NCBI GenBank assembly: GCA_040753795.1
Contig: JBFMDX010000016.1
Span: forward strand, 47,554 to 111,553
From: Thermodesulfobacteriota bacterium
GTDB taxonomy: Bacteria > Desulfobacterota > Desulfobacteria > Desulfobacterales > Desulfosudaceae
Direction of reading: 5' to 3'
DNA length: 64,000 nucleotides
Made by a program: the position numbers and the translations under genes. Numbering within the stretch: the first letter of the stretch is position 1; each line of letters begins with the position of its first letter. Below, in pieces: positions 24,481-33,479 of this stretch. Below the pieces are notes generated by a model, which saw only the letters and a list, made by a program, of their open reading frames with translations, had not been told where the DNA came from and made no database searches.

Positions 24481-25347
24481 TTACCGCAGCCGGATATTCC
24501 GGTGGGTGATTTCGACCGGTTGCTCCTGTTTCCGCAAATGATCATACACCGCCTCGGCGACGGCGACGCTCCGATGCAGACCGCCGGTGCAACCGATGGC
24601 GATGGTTAAATAGGCCTTGGGTTCATTGCGGTATAACGGCACCAGAAAGTCGATCATCTCCAGAAACCGGGACATAAACTCCCGGCCGGTGCCATTATGC
24701 AACACATAATTATTGACGCTTTGTGATTTTCCGTCAAGGTTTTTCAACTCGGGATCAAAGTAGGGGTTGGGCAGAAAACGGACGTCCATGATGATATCGG
24801 CGTCATGGGGCACGCCGTATTTGAAACCGAAGGAAAGAACATGGATCCGCATGGGCGAGCGGGCCGTGCTTTTCTGCAGCAGTTTAAAAATAAACGATTT
24901 GAGGTCATGGACGGTCAACCGGGACGTGTCGATGATGCGATCAGCGGACTGCCGCAGTTCCTCCAGTCGCTGCCGTTCTTCCCGGATGGCCGGAACCAGG
25001 CCTTTATCGTCGGCCAGGGGATGATGACGCCGGGTCTGACTGTACCGCTGGATGATGATTTTCTCATCGGCTTCCAGAAAGAGAATTTCCAACTGATACT
25101 GTTTGCTTTTCAGCTCCGCGAACACGGTCGGACAGGATGTCAGAAAGTCTTTTTCCCGCAGGTCCATGACAAAAGCAAGGCCCTGGACGCCTCCCGTGGC
25201 CTCCACCGGTATCTCCAGAAACTTGGGAAGCAGGGTAACCGGCATGTTGTCGACACAGTAGAAACCGGCGTCTTCAAAGGCCGCCAGAACTGTACTCTTG
25301 CCGGAACCGGACAGCCCGGTGATGATTTTTATGTCAAGACGCTGCAT
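24481..25347 (-). CDS. rapZ: RNase adapter / nucleotide-binding protein RapZ (YvcJ family)
   Basis: This gene encodes 288 residues. The Walker A GLSGSGKS lies at residues 11-18, followed by FYCVDNMPVTLLPKF. The C-terminal domain has SFGFKYGVPHDADIIMDVRFLPNPY and IAIGCTGGLHRSVAVAE, which match RapZ. In enterobacteria RapZ controls GlmS through small RNA decay; in other phyla the role is less clear. It lies about 97 bases after ptsN. Confidence 0.95.
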   Translation of the reverse strand: MQRLDIKIITGLSGSGKSTVLAAFEDAGFYCVDNMPVTLLPKFLEIPVEATGGVQGLAFVMDLREKDFLTSCPTVFAELKSKQYQLEILFLEADEKIIIQRYSQTRRHHPLADDKGLVPAIREERQRLEELRQSADRIIDTSRLTVHDLKSFIFKLLQKSTARSPMRIHVLSFGFKYGVPHDADIIMDVRFLPNPYFDPELKNLDGKSQSVNNYVLHNGTGREFMSRFLEMIDFLVPLYRNEPKAYLTIAIGCTGGLHRSVAVAEAVYDHLRKQEQPVEITHRNIRLR

Positions 25348-25444
25348 AAGTTATTCCGAGCAAGGTTCCGGCGTAAGACCACGGCGGTTATCGTCCGCCT
25401 CAGGCGGCGGAGTTGGCGGGAAAGGCGGCCATGAACGGTTCGCG

Positions 25445-25903
25445 TCAGTTGGCCTCGTCGAATTCCTCCACGATGTCGCAGATCGCGTCGGCGCTCGGCG
25501 CGTCCTGCAGGCGCTGCTTGAAGATATCATTTTTAAGCAGCTTGGATATGCGCGACAGCAGCATCAGGTGAAGGTCCGTGGCGCCTTCCGGGGTGAACAG
25601 CAGAAAAAAGATGTGGACCGGTTTCCCGTCCATGGCCTCAAACGAGACGCCCTTCTGGCTGATGCCCATGCACAGGATTTCCGCCGGCAGGTTCTGCAGT
25701 TTACCGTGGGGAATGGCGATACCGCCGCCGATGCCGGTAGTCCCGAGGCGCTCCCTCTCCATAAGCATCCGGACCAGCTGGCTGTGCTCGATTTTTGAGA
25801 TGGCCGCAACCGGAACGGTCAACTCTTCCAGAACGCCCTTCTTGTCGGTTGCCTTGAGCCCTAAAATAACGGCTTCTTTTCTTAATACGTCAATTAATTT
25901 CAT
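25445..25903 (-). CDS. ptsN: PTS IIA-like nitrogen regulatory protein PtsN
   Basis: This gene encodes 152 residues of the EIIA-fructose/mannitol type. The phosphoacceptor is His66 in GGGIAIPHGKLQ. FFLLFTPEGATDLHLMLLSRIS fits the fold. Next to rpoN, hpf and rapZ it is the EIIA-Ntr protein, which signals through phosphorylation state rather than importing sugar. It has a separate 79-base gap from hpf. Confidence 0.93.
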   Translation of the reverse strand: MKLIDVLRKEAVILGLKATDKKGVLEELTVPVAAISKIEHSQLVRMLMERERLGTTGIGGGIAIPHGKLQNLPAEILCMGISQKGVSFEAMDGKPVHIFFLLFTPEGATDLHLMLLSRISKLLKNDIFKQRLQDAPSADAICDIVEEFDEAN

Positions 25904-25982
25904 GCTGGACCGCCTTGCCTGTCAATGGCATCTGCCTGAAAAAGACACGCGTCTTCCCGAAAGATGTCAGAATACGATCGTT

Positions 25983-26309
25983 TTATTCGGTGCTTTTGGG
26001 TGAACGCCTGGCACCGGATCGATGATGGTCTTTAATCTTCTGTTTGTTCTTCTTGATCTGTTTTTCGAGCTTATCCACAACCAGGTCGACGGCGGAATGA
26101 ATGTCTTCGGTCTCTTCCTTGCCGTTGATGACCAGCCGGTCTCCGGACAGGCTGACTTCCACAATGCTTCTGAATTTTTCCGTCGAGAGGATGACGTTGG
26201 CCTCGGCCGGGCCGTTAAAGAACTTGTCGAACTTGGACAGTTTTTCCTGAACAAAGGACTTGAGGCGTTCCGAGGGCTCGATGTTTTTAAAGGTAACGGA
26301 TACCTGCAT
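25983..26309 (-). CDS. hpf: Ribosome hibernation-promoting factor, short form
   Basis: This gene encodes 108 residues with the S30AE fold: MQVSVTFKNIEPSERLKSFV, KLSKFDKF, EVSLSGDRLVINGKEETEDIHSAVDLVVDKLEKQIKK and a basic tail. The size fits the short HPF/YfiA form, which inactivates or dimerises 70S ribosomes in stationary phase. A GGAGG stands upstream of its ATG. It is 8 bases after rpoN. Confidence 0.95.
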   Translation of the reverse strand: MQVSVTFKNIEPSERLKSFVQEKLSKFDKFFNGPAEANVILSTEKFRSIVEVSLSGDRLVINGKEETEDIHSAVDLVVDKLEKQIKKNKQKIKDHHRSGARRSPKSTE

Positions 26310-26317
26310 ATGACCTC

Positions 26318-27751
26318 CTAAAATTGTTTTCGTTTGGTTGACGGTAAAATAGCCATAACCTCTCTGTACTTGGTAACGGTTCGCCGGGCGATGTCAATGC
26401 CGGACTGTTTCAGCATAGCGGCGATTTTATCGTCGCTGTAAGGTTTTTTCGTGTTTTCGGATTTGATGATTTGCCGGATTTGCTCCTGAACGCTGGCCGA
26501 GGCCATTGATTCCCCTTCAAGCCGGTTAATCGAACTGTTGAAAAAGTATTTCAGCTCAAACACCCCCTGGGGGGTATGCGCGTATTTGTTGGTCGTGACG
26601 CGGCTAATGGTCGATTCATGCATGCCGATATCATCCGCCACGTCCCGGAGAATCATCGGTTTTAAATGGGCGATGCCGTAATCGAAGAAATCCCGCTGGA
26701 ATTTTAAAATGCTCTGCATCACGTTATAGATGGTTTTGCGTCGCTGTTGAATACTCTTTATCAGCCAGGAAGCGGAACGGATGCGCTCCCGCAGATATTC
26801 CTTGGCCTCCCTGGGCGTCCCCGAATTCCGCTGAACCGCTTTCCGGTAATAGGGATTGATATTCAGCCGGGGCAGATCGTCATCATTGAGCACGATGACA
26901 AAATCATTTTCGTGTTTGTATACGTAAATGTCCGGAATGATGTACCGGGGTTCATCTTCCCTGAACTGGCGGCCGGGCCGCGGCTCCAGATTCCGGATGA
27001 CGCTGATGGCGGCCAGGGCTTCTTCCAGCCGGATTTTCAGCGCCCGGGTGATGGCCTTGTAGTTTTTGTTTTCCAGATCCTTCAAGTGGTGGGTGATGAT
27101 GTCCCGGATGACGGGGTTGCTGATGCCGAGTTGATTCAACTGGATCATCAGGCACTCGGCCAGATTGGCCGCTCCGACTCCCGGCGGATCGAAGGTTTTA
27201 ATGACCGTCAGCACCCCGCTGACTTTTTCCGGCGCGGCCGGTACGGCCAGGGCGATTTCCTCGATGCCGGCCTCCAGGTAACCGTCCTCATTAATATTGC
27301 CGATAATCAGGCTGGCGATCCTTTCCTCCTCCTCGCCGGGCCGGGTCATCAGAAATTGCCACAGGAGATGATCTTTCAGGGTCCGGGGAGAAGCGGTAAA
27401 CGACTCGAACTGGGGCTTTTCCTTTTCTTCGGATTCAAACTGGGCGCTGCCGTAGGAATTGTATTCATTCAGATAGTTTTCCCACTCCACCTGATCGGTG
27501 ATTTTATCCTCGATGGACACTTCCTTTTCGGCGCTGCTCTCATTTGTTTTTTCGGCCTCGGCTTCGGCCTGCTCCTCTCCGTCGGTTTCAGCAGGAGACT
27601 CCTCCAGCGCCGGATTCTCGGCCAGTTCCTGCTGGATGGCATCCACCAGTTCCAGACGGTTTAACTGCAGAAGGCGGATGGCCATCTGCAACTGGGGCGT
27701 CATGACCAGTTGCTGGGTTAATCCCAGTCGTTGTCTTAAATCAAGCACCAT
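26318..27751 (-). CDS. rpoN: RNA polymerase sigma-54 factor
   Basis: This gene encodes 477 residues. Gln/Leu-rich region I (LGLTQQLVMTPQLQMAIRLL) binds activators. An acidic region II follows (Glu/Ala-rich, about residues 55-100), then the core-binding domain, the HTH and the RpoN box ARRTVTKYRE near residue 455, which reads the -24 element. It is the sigma factor expected to drive the pilA promoter at 37388-37403. Confidence 0.97.
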   Translation of the reverse strand: MVLDLRQRLGLTQQLVMTPQLQMAIRLLQLNRLELVDAIQQELAENPALEESPAETDGEEQAEAEAEKTNESSAEKEVSIEDKITDQVEWENYLNEYNSYGSAQFESEEKEKPQFESFTASPRTLKDHLLWQFLMTRPGEEEERIASLIIGNINEDGYLEAGIEEIALAVPAAPEKVSGVLTVIKTFDPPGVGAANLAECLMIQLNQLGISNPVIRDIITHHLKDLENKNYKAITRALKIRLEEALAAISVIRNLEPRPGRQFREDEPRYIIPDIYVYKHENDFVIVLNDDDLPRLNINPYYRKAVQRNSGTPREAKEYLRERIRSASWLIKSIQQRRKTIYNVMQSILKFQRDFFDYGIAHLKPMILRDVADDIGMHESTISRVTTNKYAHTPQGVFELKYFFNSSINRLEGESMASASVQEQIRQIIKSENTKKPYSDDKIAAMLKQSGIDIARRTVTKYREVMAILPSTKRKQF

Positions 27752-27754
27752 AAG

Positions 27755-28477
27755 CTACAGCCTGAACTCTTCCCCCAGGTAAATCCGCCGGGCGGTTTCG
27801 CTGGAGGCGATTTCCTCCGGCGTGCCGGATTCAATGACCCGTCCGTTGTTGAGAATATAGGCCCGGTGGCACACGCCCAGGGTTTCCCTGACATTGTGGT
27901 CGGAAATCATGACACCGATGTTGCGTTCGGTCAGGTGCGCGATGATGTTCCGTATGTCCACGATGGCCAGGGGATCGATTCCGGCGAAAGGTTCATCCAG
28001 CAGGATGAAAGCCGGGTCGATGGCCAGCACCCGGGATATTTCCAGGCGCCGTCGCTCTCCTCCGGAAAGGAGGCTGGCCCGCTGGCGCGACAGATGGCGG
28101 ATACCCATTTCGTCGAGAATCGCGTCGGTCCGCCGGGACTGCTCCGCCCGGGTGTACTTCAGGCACTCCAGGACGATTTTGATGTTCTGCTCCACGGTCA
28201 GTTTGCGGAAGACCGATGATTCCTGGGGCAGGTAGCCGATTCCCCGGCGCGCCCGCAGATGCATGGGCAGGCCGGTAATTTCAGTCTCATCAATCAGAAT
28301 ACGACCGCTGTCGGCATGAATCATGCCGATGGAAATATAAAAAGTCGTGGTCTTGCCGGCGCCGTTGGGGCCAAGCAGGCCGACCACTTCATGACTGTGC
28401 AGTTCCAGACTGACCGCGTCGACAACCCGTCTGCCGCCGTAGCTTTTCTGCAAATCACGCAAAGAGAACAGGGCCAT
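27755..28477 (-). CDS. lptB: LPS export ABC transporter ATPase LptB
   Basis: This gene encodes 240 residues, the usual LptB length from the ATG at 28477; a TTG at 28498 overlapping the lptA stop is an alternative. Walker A is GLLGPNGAGKTT, the signature LLSGGERRRLEISRVLA, Walker B FILLDEPFAGIDP, and the switch His is in ISDHNVRETLG. It powers extraction of LPS from the inner membrane with LptFG (not in the window). Confidence 0.96.
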   Translation of the reverse strand: MALFSLRDLQKSYGGRRVVDAVSLELHSHEVVGLLGPNGAGKTTTFYISIGMIHADSGRILIDETEITGLPMHLRARRGIGYLPQESSVFRKLTVEQNIKIVLECLKYTRAEQSRRTDAILDEMGIRHLSRQRASLLSGGERRRLEISRVLAIDPAFILLDEPFAGIDPLAIVDIRNIIAHLTERNIGVMISDHNVRETLGVCHRAYILNNGRVIESGTPEEIASSETARRIYLGEEFRL

Positions 28478-28494
28478 TGCGACGCCATATCCGA

Positions 28495-29142
28495 TCAATT
28501 GTCTTTTTTCATGTCCCGTGGTTCGATAAACGCTTCCACCCGTTTGCCTTCGCCGCTTTCTACCGTGACCGTTTCGCTGTCCAGGTGCATGATAATTTTT
28601 TTGCCGGCGATGTAACTGTTGTTCTGCAGCACCATGGACTTGTCGCCGGATAGAATGATCGTTTGCTGGGCCTTATCATACACAGCCTCTTCCGTCTTTG
28701 CAATTTTTTCTCCGGAGGTGATGACGACATTTCCGCTGGCGATGATTTTTGTCAGACTGTTGCCACTGGTAATATCGTCTCCTTTTGTTTCCGGAGACGG
28801 CTGGTAGAAAATTTTCAGTTGATCGGCGGTAATATCAAAGCGGTCGCCGAAGGCATGGACGTTCCCTTTGAATTCCGCGTAATTTTCCGTGCCGCCGGGG
28901 ACCGTAAGGGCGTCGGCGCTGATACGGATGGCTCCGATAACGGTCAGGTCGGCCAGATTGTTTTCACTGGCGGCGGGACCGGTCATGACGGTGATCGCCG
29001 CCAGCAGCGCCCAGAGAAATGCCGCCAGCGCGGTCCCCCCGTAGCGTCCTCTTTCCTTTCGGCCCGGCGACGGCACGGCGGCCGGGAGTCGAACCCCCTG
29101 GCACCGGTCATGCCGGAATCTATTGTTGCAAATCCTATTCAA
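28495..29142 (-). CDS. lptA: LPS transport periplasmic protein LptA
   Basis: This gene encodes up to 215 residues from a TTG at 29142; no ATG lies close to the expected signal peptide, and a GTG about 22 codons later is a possible alternative. A hydrophobic export segment (LAAFLWALLAAITVMTG) is followed by an OstA beta-jellyroll: ISADALTVPGGTENYAEFKGNVHAFGD, KIIASGNVVITSGEKIAKTEEAVYD and YIAGKKIIMHLDSETVTVESG. It bridges LPS from LptC to LptD. The gene lies between lptC and lptB. Confidence 0.9.
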   Translation of the reverse strand: MNRICNNRFRHDRCQGVRLPAAVPSPGRKERGRYGGTALAAFLWALLAAITVMTGPAASENNLADLTVIGAIRISADALTVPGGTENYAEFKGNVHAFGDRFDITADQLKIFYQPSPETKGDDITSGNSLTKIIASGNVVITSGEKIAKTEEAVYDKAQQTIILSGDKSMVLQNNSYIAGKKIIMHLDSETVTVESGEGKRVEAFIEPRDMKKDN

Positions 29143-29190
29143 GTAATCTGTCCTGTCGATGTCAACCGGCTTGATGAACCGCCCACTGGA

Positions 29191-29760
29191 TCAGTTTCGG
29201 GTGAGGTTTCCGTTGATGATGCCGTTTACGTTTCCGAGCAGTTCGGCTGTCATGGAACGTAAATCATACCGCAGCCTGTTTCCCGTAAGGTGAAGAGAAT
29301 CGCTTTCCACCTTAACCTGTTCATCGGCGGTTATTATATGGTCTTGATCCCGATAACGCAACGACTGTGTATATATTTTGCCTTCCGGAATATGGATAAC
29401 GACGTTACCGGTGATTTCGGCGTCGCTGGAGTCAAGGGACAGCATCCCCTTGTCGGCGGTAACGCGGAAAGCGTCACCACCGGCGGTAAAGAGCGTCAGA
29501 TCAATATCGGTCACCTGCGTCTGCCGGCTGCTTCGGGAGAGCCGGGCCGAGGCGGCTTTCAGCGACCATTTCCTGTCGCCGTTTTCGATAAAGGTTTGAC
29601 GGATGCCCTCCAGTGACACGTCCGGCGCGGTTCGGATGAGTTTGGCCGCGCTTTCCCGCCGTTTTTCCCGGCCGCCGTCGTACAGCGCCAGGTAGGCGAT
29701 CAGACCAAGAACCGGCAGGATCAGAAGCATCGGGAACAGAGAGCGTTTGGGAGAAGCCAT
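29191..29760 (-). CDS. lptC: LPS export protein LptC
   Basis: This gene encodes 189 residues. One N-terminal membrane helix (residues ~8-27, LFPMLLILPVLGLIAYLALY) anchors a periplasmic OstA-like domain with TFIENGDRKWSLKAASARLSR, AFRVTADKGMLSLDSSDAEITGNVVIHIPEG and KVESDSLHLTGNRLRYDL. It receives LPS from LptB2FG and passes it to LptA. Twelve bases follow kdsC. Confidence 0.93.
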   Translation of the reverse strand: MASPKRSLFPMLLILPVLGLIAYLALYDGGREKRRESAAKLIRTAPDVSLEGIRQTFIENGDRKWSLKAASARLSRSSRQTQVTDIDLTLFTAGGDAFRVTADKGMLSLDSSDAEITGNVVIHIPEGKIYTQSLRYRDQDHIITADEQVKVESDSLHLTGNRLRYDLRSMTAELLGNVNGIINGNLTRN

Positions 29761-29772
29761 CAGCCGGGACCT

Positions 29773-30300
29773 TCACAGATAGGTTGCCAGGGCCTGCTGC
29801 CAGAGCCCCTGCGACCGGAGAAGATTTTCGCAGACCTCCCGGACCGCGCCGCGGCCGCCTTCGGCCGTTGTCACCATAGCCGCCACGCGGATCACTTCCG
29901 GATGGGCGTTGGCTACCGCGATGGGCAGGCCGACCTTTTTCAACAGGGGGATGTCGGGCAGGTCGTCACCGATAAAGGCCACCTCCCGGAAGGAGCCGAT
30001 CCCCGTTTCGGTCATGATGGGCGCGAGGGCCGCGCTTTTATCCCAGACATCATCATAAACGCAGGTGATGCCCAGCTCCCGGCAACGCCGGGAAAGCGCC
30101 GACGATGATCGGCCGGTGACGATACCCACCTGCAAACCGGCGGCCATCACCATTTTGATGCCGAGACCGTCCCGGACGGAAAAGGTTTTGGTCTCCGTCT
30201 CGGGACCGGAGTAGCTGATGCCGCCGTCCGTAAGCACGCCGTCGACGTCAAGCAGCAGCAGCCGGATTCCGGAAAAGAGCGTTTGAATGTCGGGCGTCAT
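29773..30300 (-). CDS. kdsC: 3-deoxy-D-manno-octulosonate 8-phosphate phosphatase KdsC
   Basis: This gene encodes 175 residues of the capless HAD C0 type: LLLLDVDGVLTDGGI (motif I), VGIVTGRSSSAL (motif II), AFIGDDLPDIPLLKKVGLPIAVANAHPEV (motifs III and IV). It releases KDO from KDO-8-phosphate. Its ATG overlaps the kdsA stop by 4 bases. Confidence 0.95.
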   Translation of the reverse strand: MTPDIQTLFSGIRLLLLDVDGVLTDGGISYSGPETETKTFSVRDGLGIKMVMAAGLQVGIVTGRSSSALSRRCRELGITCVYDDVWDKSAALAPIMTETGIGSFREVAFIGDDLPDIPLLKKVGLPIAVANAHPEVIRVAAMVTTAEGGRGAVREVCENLLRSQGLWQQALATYL

Positions 30301-31148
30301 TTTACAACCTGCCGGATAGCGTCCCGGATGGCCTGCAGTTTAAGCAGGATGCCGCGAACGGAGTCCAGGTACAGGGAATTGGGCCCGTCACAAAGCGCCT
30401 TCTCCGGATCTTCGTGGACCTCCATGAAAATACCGTCCGCACCGGCGGCCACGGCCGCTCCGGCCAGAAGCGGCGCGAAGGCCCGTTCTCCACCGGAGCG
30501 CGATCCGCCGCCGCCGGGAAGCTGCACACTGTGCGTGGCGTCGAAAATGACCGGCTTGCGCGTTTCCTTCTGGATGATGGGAATGCCGCGGAAGTCCACC
30601 ACCAGATTGTTGTAACCGAACATCGTGCCCCGCTCCGTGATCAGGATGTTGCGGTTACCGGAGGAGGAAGCTTTTTCCACGATGTTTTTGACATCCCAGG
30701 GCGCCAGAAACTGCCCTTTTTTAATGTTCAGCGTCTTGCCTGATCCGGCAGCCCGCAGGATGAAATCGGTCTGCCGGCACAGAAAAGCCGGGACCTGGAT
30801 GATATCCAGCACCTCTGCCGCCGCCTCGACCTGCTCCGGGAGATGGACATCGGAAATGACAGCGACCCCCAGCGTCTCTTTTATCTTCTTCAGGATGGAG
30901 AGCCCTTCATCCAGCCCCGGACCGCGGAAGGAGTGAATGGAGGTTCGGTTGGCCTTGTCAAAGGACGCTTTGAAAACAAAGGGCAGGCGTAATTCGTTCG
31001 TGACGGATTTTAAAAATTCCGCCGTTCGGAAAGTGCTGTCCTCGTCCTCGATGACGCACGGACCGGCGATTAAAACCAGCGGCTCACCGCCGCCGATATG
31101 AATCCGGCCGACCGGAATCCGGTCGGTCGGGAATAGTGGTGTTGTCAA
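30297..31148 (-). CDS. kdsA: KDO-8-phosphate synthase KdsA
   Basis: This gene encodes 283 residues when started at the TTG at 31148, which has AGGGAG six bases upstream and gives the normal family length; the open frame runs 54 codons farther but into non-coding-looking DNA. Landmarks are LVLIAGPCVIEDE, FKASFDKANRTSIHSFRGPG, ISDVHLPEQ, IQVPAFLCRQTD, LNIKKGQFLAPWD, DATHSVQLPGG and MEVHEDPEKALCDGPN. It condenses arabinose-5-phosphate with phosphoenolpyruvate and is first in the superoperon toward rpoN. Confidence 0.93.
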   Translation of the reverse strand: MTTPLFPTDRIPVGRIHIGGGEPLVLIAGPCVIEDEDSTFRTAEFLKSVTNELRLPFVFKASFDKANRTSIHSFRGPGLDEGLSILKKIKETLGVAVISDVHLPEQVEAAAEVLDIIQVPAFLCRQTDFILRAAGSGKTLNIKKGQFLAPWDVKNIVEKASSSGNRNILITERGTMFGYNNLVVDFRGIPIIQKETRKPVIFDATHSVQLPGGGGSRSGGERAFAPLLAGAAVAAGADGIFMEVHEDPEKALCDGPNSLYLDSVRGILLKLQAIRDAIRQVVK

Positions 31149-31188
31149 CCAATTCTCCCTGATGAATTCATTATCACCTGCTCTAGGA

Positions 31189-31217
31189 TTTACTGGACGC
31201 AAAGGGTGGCTTGTCAA
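31189..31217 (-). promoter_or_regulatory. Possible sigma-70 promoter of the kdsA-rpoN superoperon
   Basis: A perfect TTGACA lies on the minus strand at 31217-31212, about 65 bases upstream of the kdsA TTG start. The -10 candidates at 16-18 bases spacing (AGTAAA, GTAAAT) match only three of six positions, so support is modest. Confidence 0.3.
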
Positions 31218-31243
31218 ACAGGGGGCGCACACAGGTGTTCCGT

Positions 31244-31272
31244 TCGACCCCTGACCCTTAAACCTTGAACCT
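31244..31272. repeat. Degenerate CCCTTGAA-type intergenic repeat, copy 2
   Basis: CGACCCCTGACCCTTAAACC followed by TTGAACCT is a relative of the stretch at 22240-22270. It lies in the divergent gap upstream of kdsA, which otherwise holds no gene. Confidence 0.4.
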
Positions 31273-31427
31273 AATACTATCTTCCTAACCCGACCGGCGG
31301 TGAAAGTCAAGCAGGCGGCAGTGGTTGAGGAATCCGGATATTTTAACCTTGAATATGCAGATATTGCCTGATACAGTGATAAAGATTTTTAAGGCCGGGC
31401 ACATTTGCAAAGGAAGATCGAAAAAAA

Positions 31428-32783
31428 ATGAAGAAAAAAACAGCCGCCGGGCTGCTCGCGTTACTGCTGATAATTATCATTGTTGCCGCTGTGATCTGGG
31501 TTTTCCCTAAAATGGAAGGCGAACCGCCGGCGGTGACCTTTCCCGGGCTGAAGCCGGCACTGGGGGCCGCGTCGGAATTCGCGGTGGTCATCGCCGATTC
31601 GAAGAACGGGCTGAAAAGCGCTTCCGTGACGCTGCTGGCCGCCGGTCAGGAACACGCCCTGGCCGATTTTTCTTCAGCCGGCTCCGGAGAAATTATCGCC
31701 AGCAAACAGTTCGATATCAGTCTGGCGCCGAAAAAGGCGGGAATCCCGGACGGGCCGGCCACCCTGCGGGTTCAGGCCCGGGACAGCGCCTGGCGGGGCT
31801 GGTTCAAAGGGAACCTGGCGTATGTTGAAAAAGAGGTGGCCATCGACACCAAAAAACCTGAAGTGGAGGTGCTGACCCCTCAACATTATATAAATAAGGG
31901 CGGGGTCGGCCTGGTCATCTACAGGGTGCTCGAGCCGGATACGGTTCACGGGGTTCAGGTGGGGGACAGGTTCTTCCCGGGTCGCGCCGGTCAGTTTGAG
32001 GACGCGAACATCTGCCTTGGCTTTTTCGCGGTGGCTTACGATCAACCACCGGACGTCAGCCCCATGGTGCAGGTCACCGACGCCGCGGGCAACATTACCC
32101 GGGCCGGTTTTTATCATTTGATCAAACCCAAGGTTTTCGCGGAGGATCTGATCCCCCTCTCCGACGGCTTCTTAAACACCGTCATGCCGGCTTTTGACGT
32201 TCCGGTACCGGATGACCGGCCGATCGAGACATTCAAATACGTTAATACCGAACTGCGGATCAAGAACGATGAAACCATCCGTTCCGTCTGTCGTCAATCC
32301 GACAACCAGCAGCACTGGCAGGGCGTTTTCGTGAGTTTTCCCAACGCCACCTGCCGGGCCGCCTTCGGAGATCATCGCACTTATCAATATCAGGGGCAGG
32401 TCGTCAGCCAGGCTTATCATCTGGGCGTCGATCTGGCGTCCCTGGCCAAGTCACCGGTTCCGGCCGGTAATGCCGGCCGGGTGGCCTTTGCCGGAGACCT
32501 CGGTATTTACGGCCGGGCCGTCATCATTGATCATGGCCTCGGTCTGTTCAGCCTGTATGGCCATCTCAGCCAGATCAGCGTGGCGGAGGACCAGATGGTC
32601 TCCCGGGGGGAAACGATCGGCCTGTCCGGGCAGACGGGGCTGGCGGGAGGCGACCATCTTCACTACAGCATGCTGCTTCAGGATACCTTCATCAATCCCA
32701 TCGAATGGTGGGATGAATCCTGGATTACCAACAACATCAACAGTAAAAAGGACATGATCCGGAATCCGCCGGCCGGCTCTTAA
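31428..32783 (+). CDS. Membrane-anchored M23 family endopeptidase
   Basis: This gene encodes 451 residues. One N-terminal helix (residues ~5-25) anchors a long periplasmic Ig-like region, ending in a LytM domain: HLGVDLA (HxxxD zinc ligands, near residue 330), AGRVAFAGDLGIYGRAVIIDHG, YGHLSQI and the HLHYSM (HxH) motif near 407. All catalytic ligands are present, so it should cut peptidoglycan cross-links or a glycyl peptide. It is first in the plus-strand operon with lepB, pyrB, pyrC and a PilR-like gene; lepB follows by 31 bases. Confidence 0.93.
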   Translation: MKKKTAAGLLALLLIIIIVAAVIWVFPKMEGEPPAVTFPGLKPALGAASEFAVVIADSKNGLKSASVTLLAAGQEHALADFSSAGSGEIIASKQFDISLAPKKAGIPDGPATLRVQARDSAWRGWFKGNLAYVEKEVAIDTKKPEVEVLTPQHYINKGGVGLVIYRVLEPDTVHGVQVGDRFFPGRAGQFEDANICLGFFAVAYDQPPDVSPMVQVTDAAGNITRAGFYHLIKPKVFAEDLIPLSDGFLNTVMPAFDVPVPDDRPIETFKYVNTELRIKNDETIRSVCRQSDNQQHWQGVFVSFPNATCRAAFGDHRTYQYQGQVVSQAYHLGVDLASLAKSPVPAGNAGRVAFAGDLGIYGRAVIIDHGLGLFSLYGHLSQISVAEDQMVSRGETIGLSGQTGLAGGDHLHYSMLLQDTFINPIEWWDESWITNNINSKKDMIRNPPAGS

Positions 32784-32814
32784 CCGGGATATCAGAGGGA
32801 ATATCGTTACGGGA

Positions 32815-33471
32815 ATGAAAAAACAGCAGGGGCAAAACAAGGAAAACGAAGCGACAGCGAGGTCTTCCGGCACCAGCAGTTGGCGGGAGAACGTTGAAGC
32901 GGTATTAATCGCCGTTCTGCTGGCGCTGTTTATCCGGACGTTTGTGGTTCAGGCGTTTAAAATTCCTTCCGGATCGATGAAAGATACCCTGCTCATCGGG
33001 GATCATATTCTGGTCAATAAATTCGCTTACGGTATCGACATCCCTTTCCTTCATATTTCCCTGATAAAGGGGGAACCCCCGCGGCGGGGTGATATCATCG
33101 TCTTTAAATACCCCGGCAACCCCGACAAGGATTACATCAAGCGGGTCGTGGCCGTGGCCGGCGATGTGGTTTCCGTCCGGGACAAGCAGCTTTACGTCAA
33201 CCAGCAGCCCATGCAGGAAAAATACATTATTCATACCGACACCGCCGTTCAGCCGGTAAGGGATGACTTCGGTCCGGTGCAGGTGCCGGATCACCAGCTA
33301 TTCGTGATGGGCGACAACCGCGATAACAGCAGTGACAGCCGGTTTTGGGGATTTCTCGATCTGGAGGCGGTCCGGGGGAAAGCGTTCCTGATATACTGGT
33401 CCTGGAACGGTGAATCGGAGTCTTTGGCGGGCCGGGTCCGCTGGTCGAGAATCGGCAATGTCGTGAAATAG
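32815..33471 (+). CDS. lepB: Signal peptidase I LepB
   Basis: This gene encodes 218 residues. One membrane helix (~27-45) precedes the catalytic Ser54 in IPSGSMKDTL. The Lys is in YIKRVVAVAGD near residue 105, and GDNRDNSSDSRFWG is box E. It cleaves Sec and Tat signal peptides at the outer face of the inner membrane. pyrB follows after 8 bases. Confidence 0.97.
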   Translation: MKKQQGQNKENEATARSSGTSSWRENVEAVLIAVLLALFIRTFVVQAFKIPSGSMKDTLLIGDHILVNKFAYGIDIPFLHISLIKGEPPRRGDIIVFKYPGNPDKDYIKRVVAVAGDVVSVRDKQLYVNQQPMQEKYIIHTDTAVQPVRDDFGPVQVPDHQLFVMGDNRDNSSDSRFWGFLDLEAVRGKAFLIYWSWNGESESLAGRVRWSRIGNVVK

Positions 33472-33479
33472 GGGGCGTC

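Noticed and set aside
26747..27664. 305-codon plus-strand frame opposite rpoN
   Set aside because: Shadow of rpoN, whose RpoN box and region I are clear.
29085..29105. T-arm-like GGTTCGACTCC string on the minus strand in lptA
   Set aside because: Only about three base pairs support the arm and no acceptor, D-arm or anticodon arm can be found, so it is not a tRNA or tRNA fragment.
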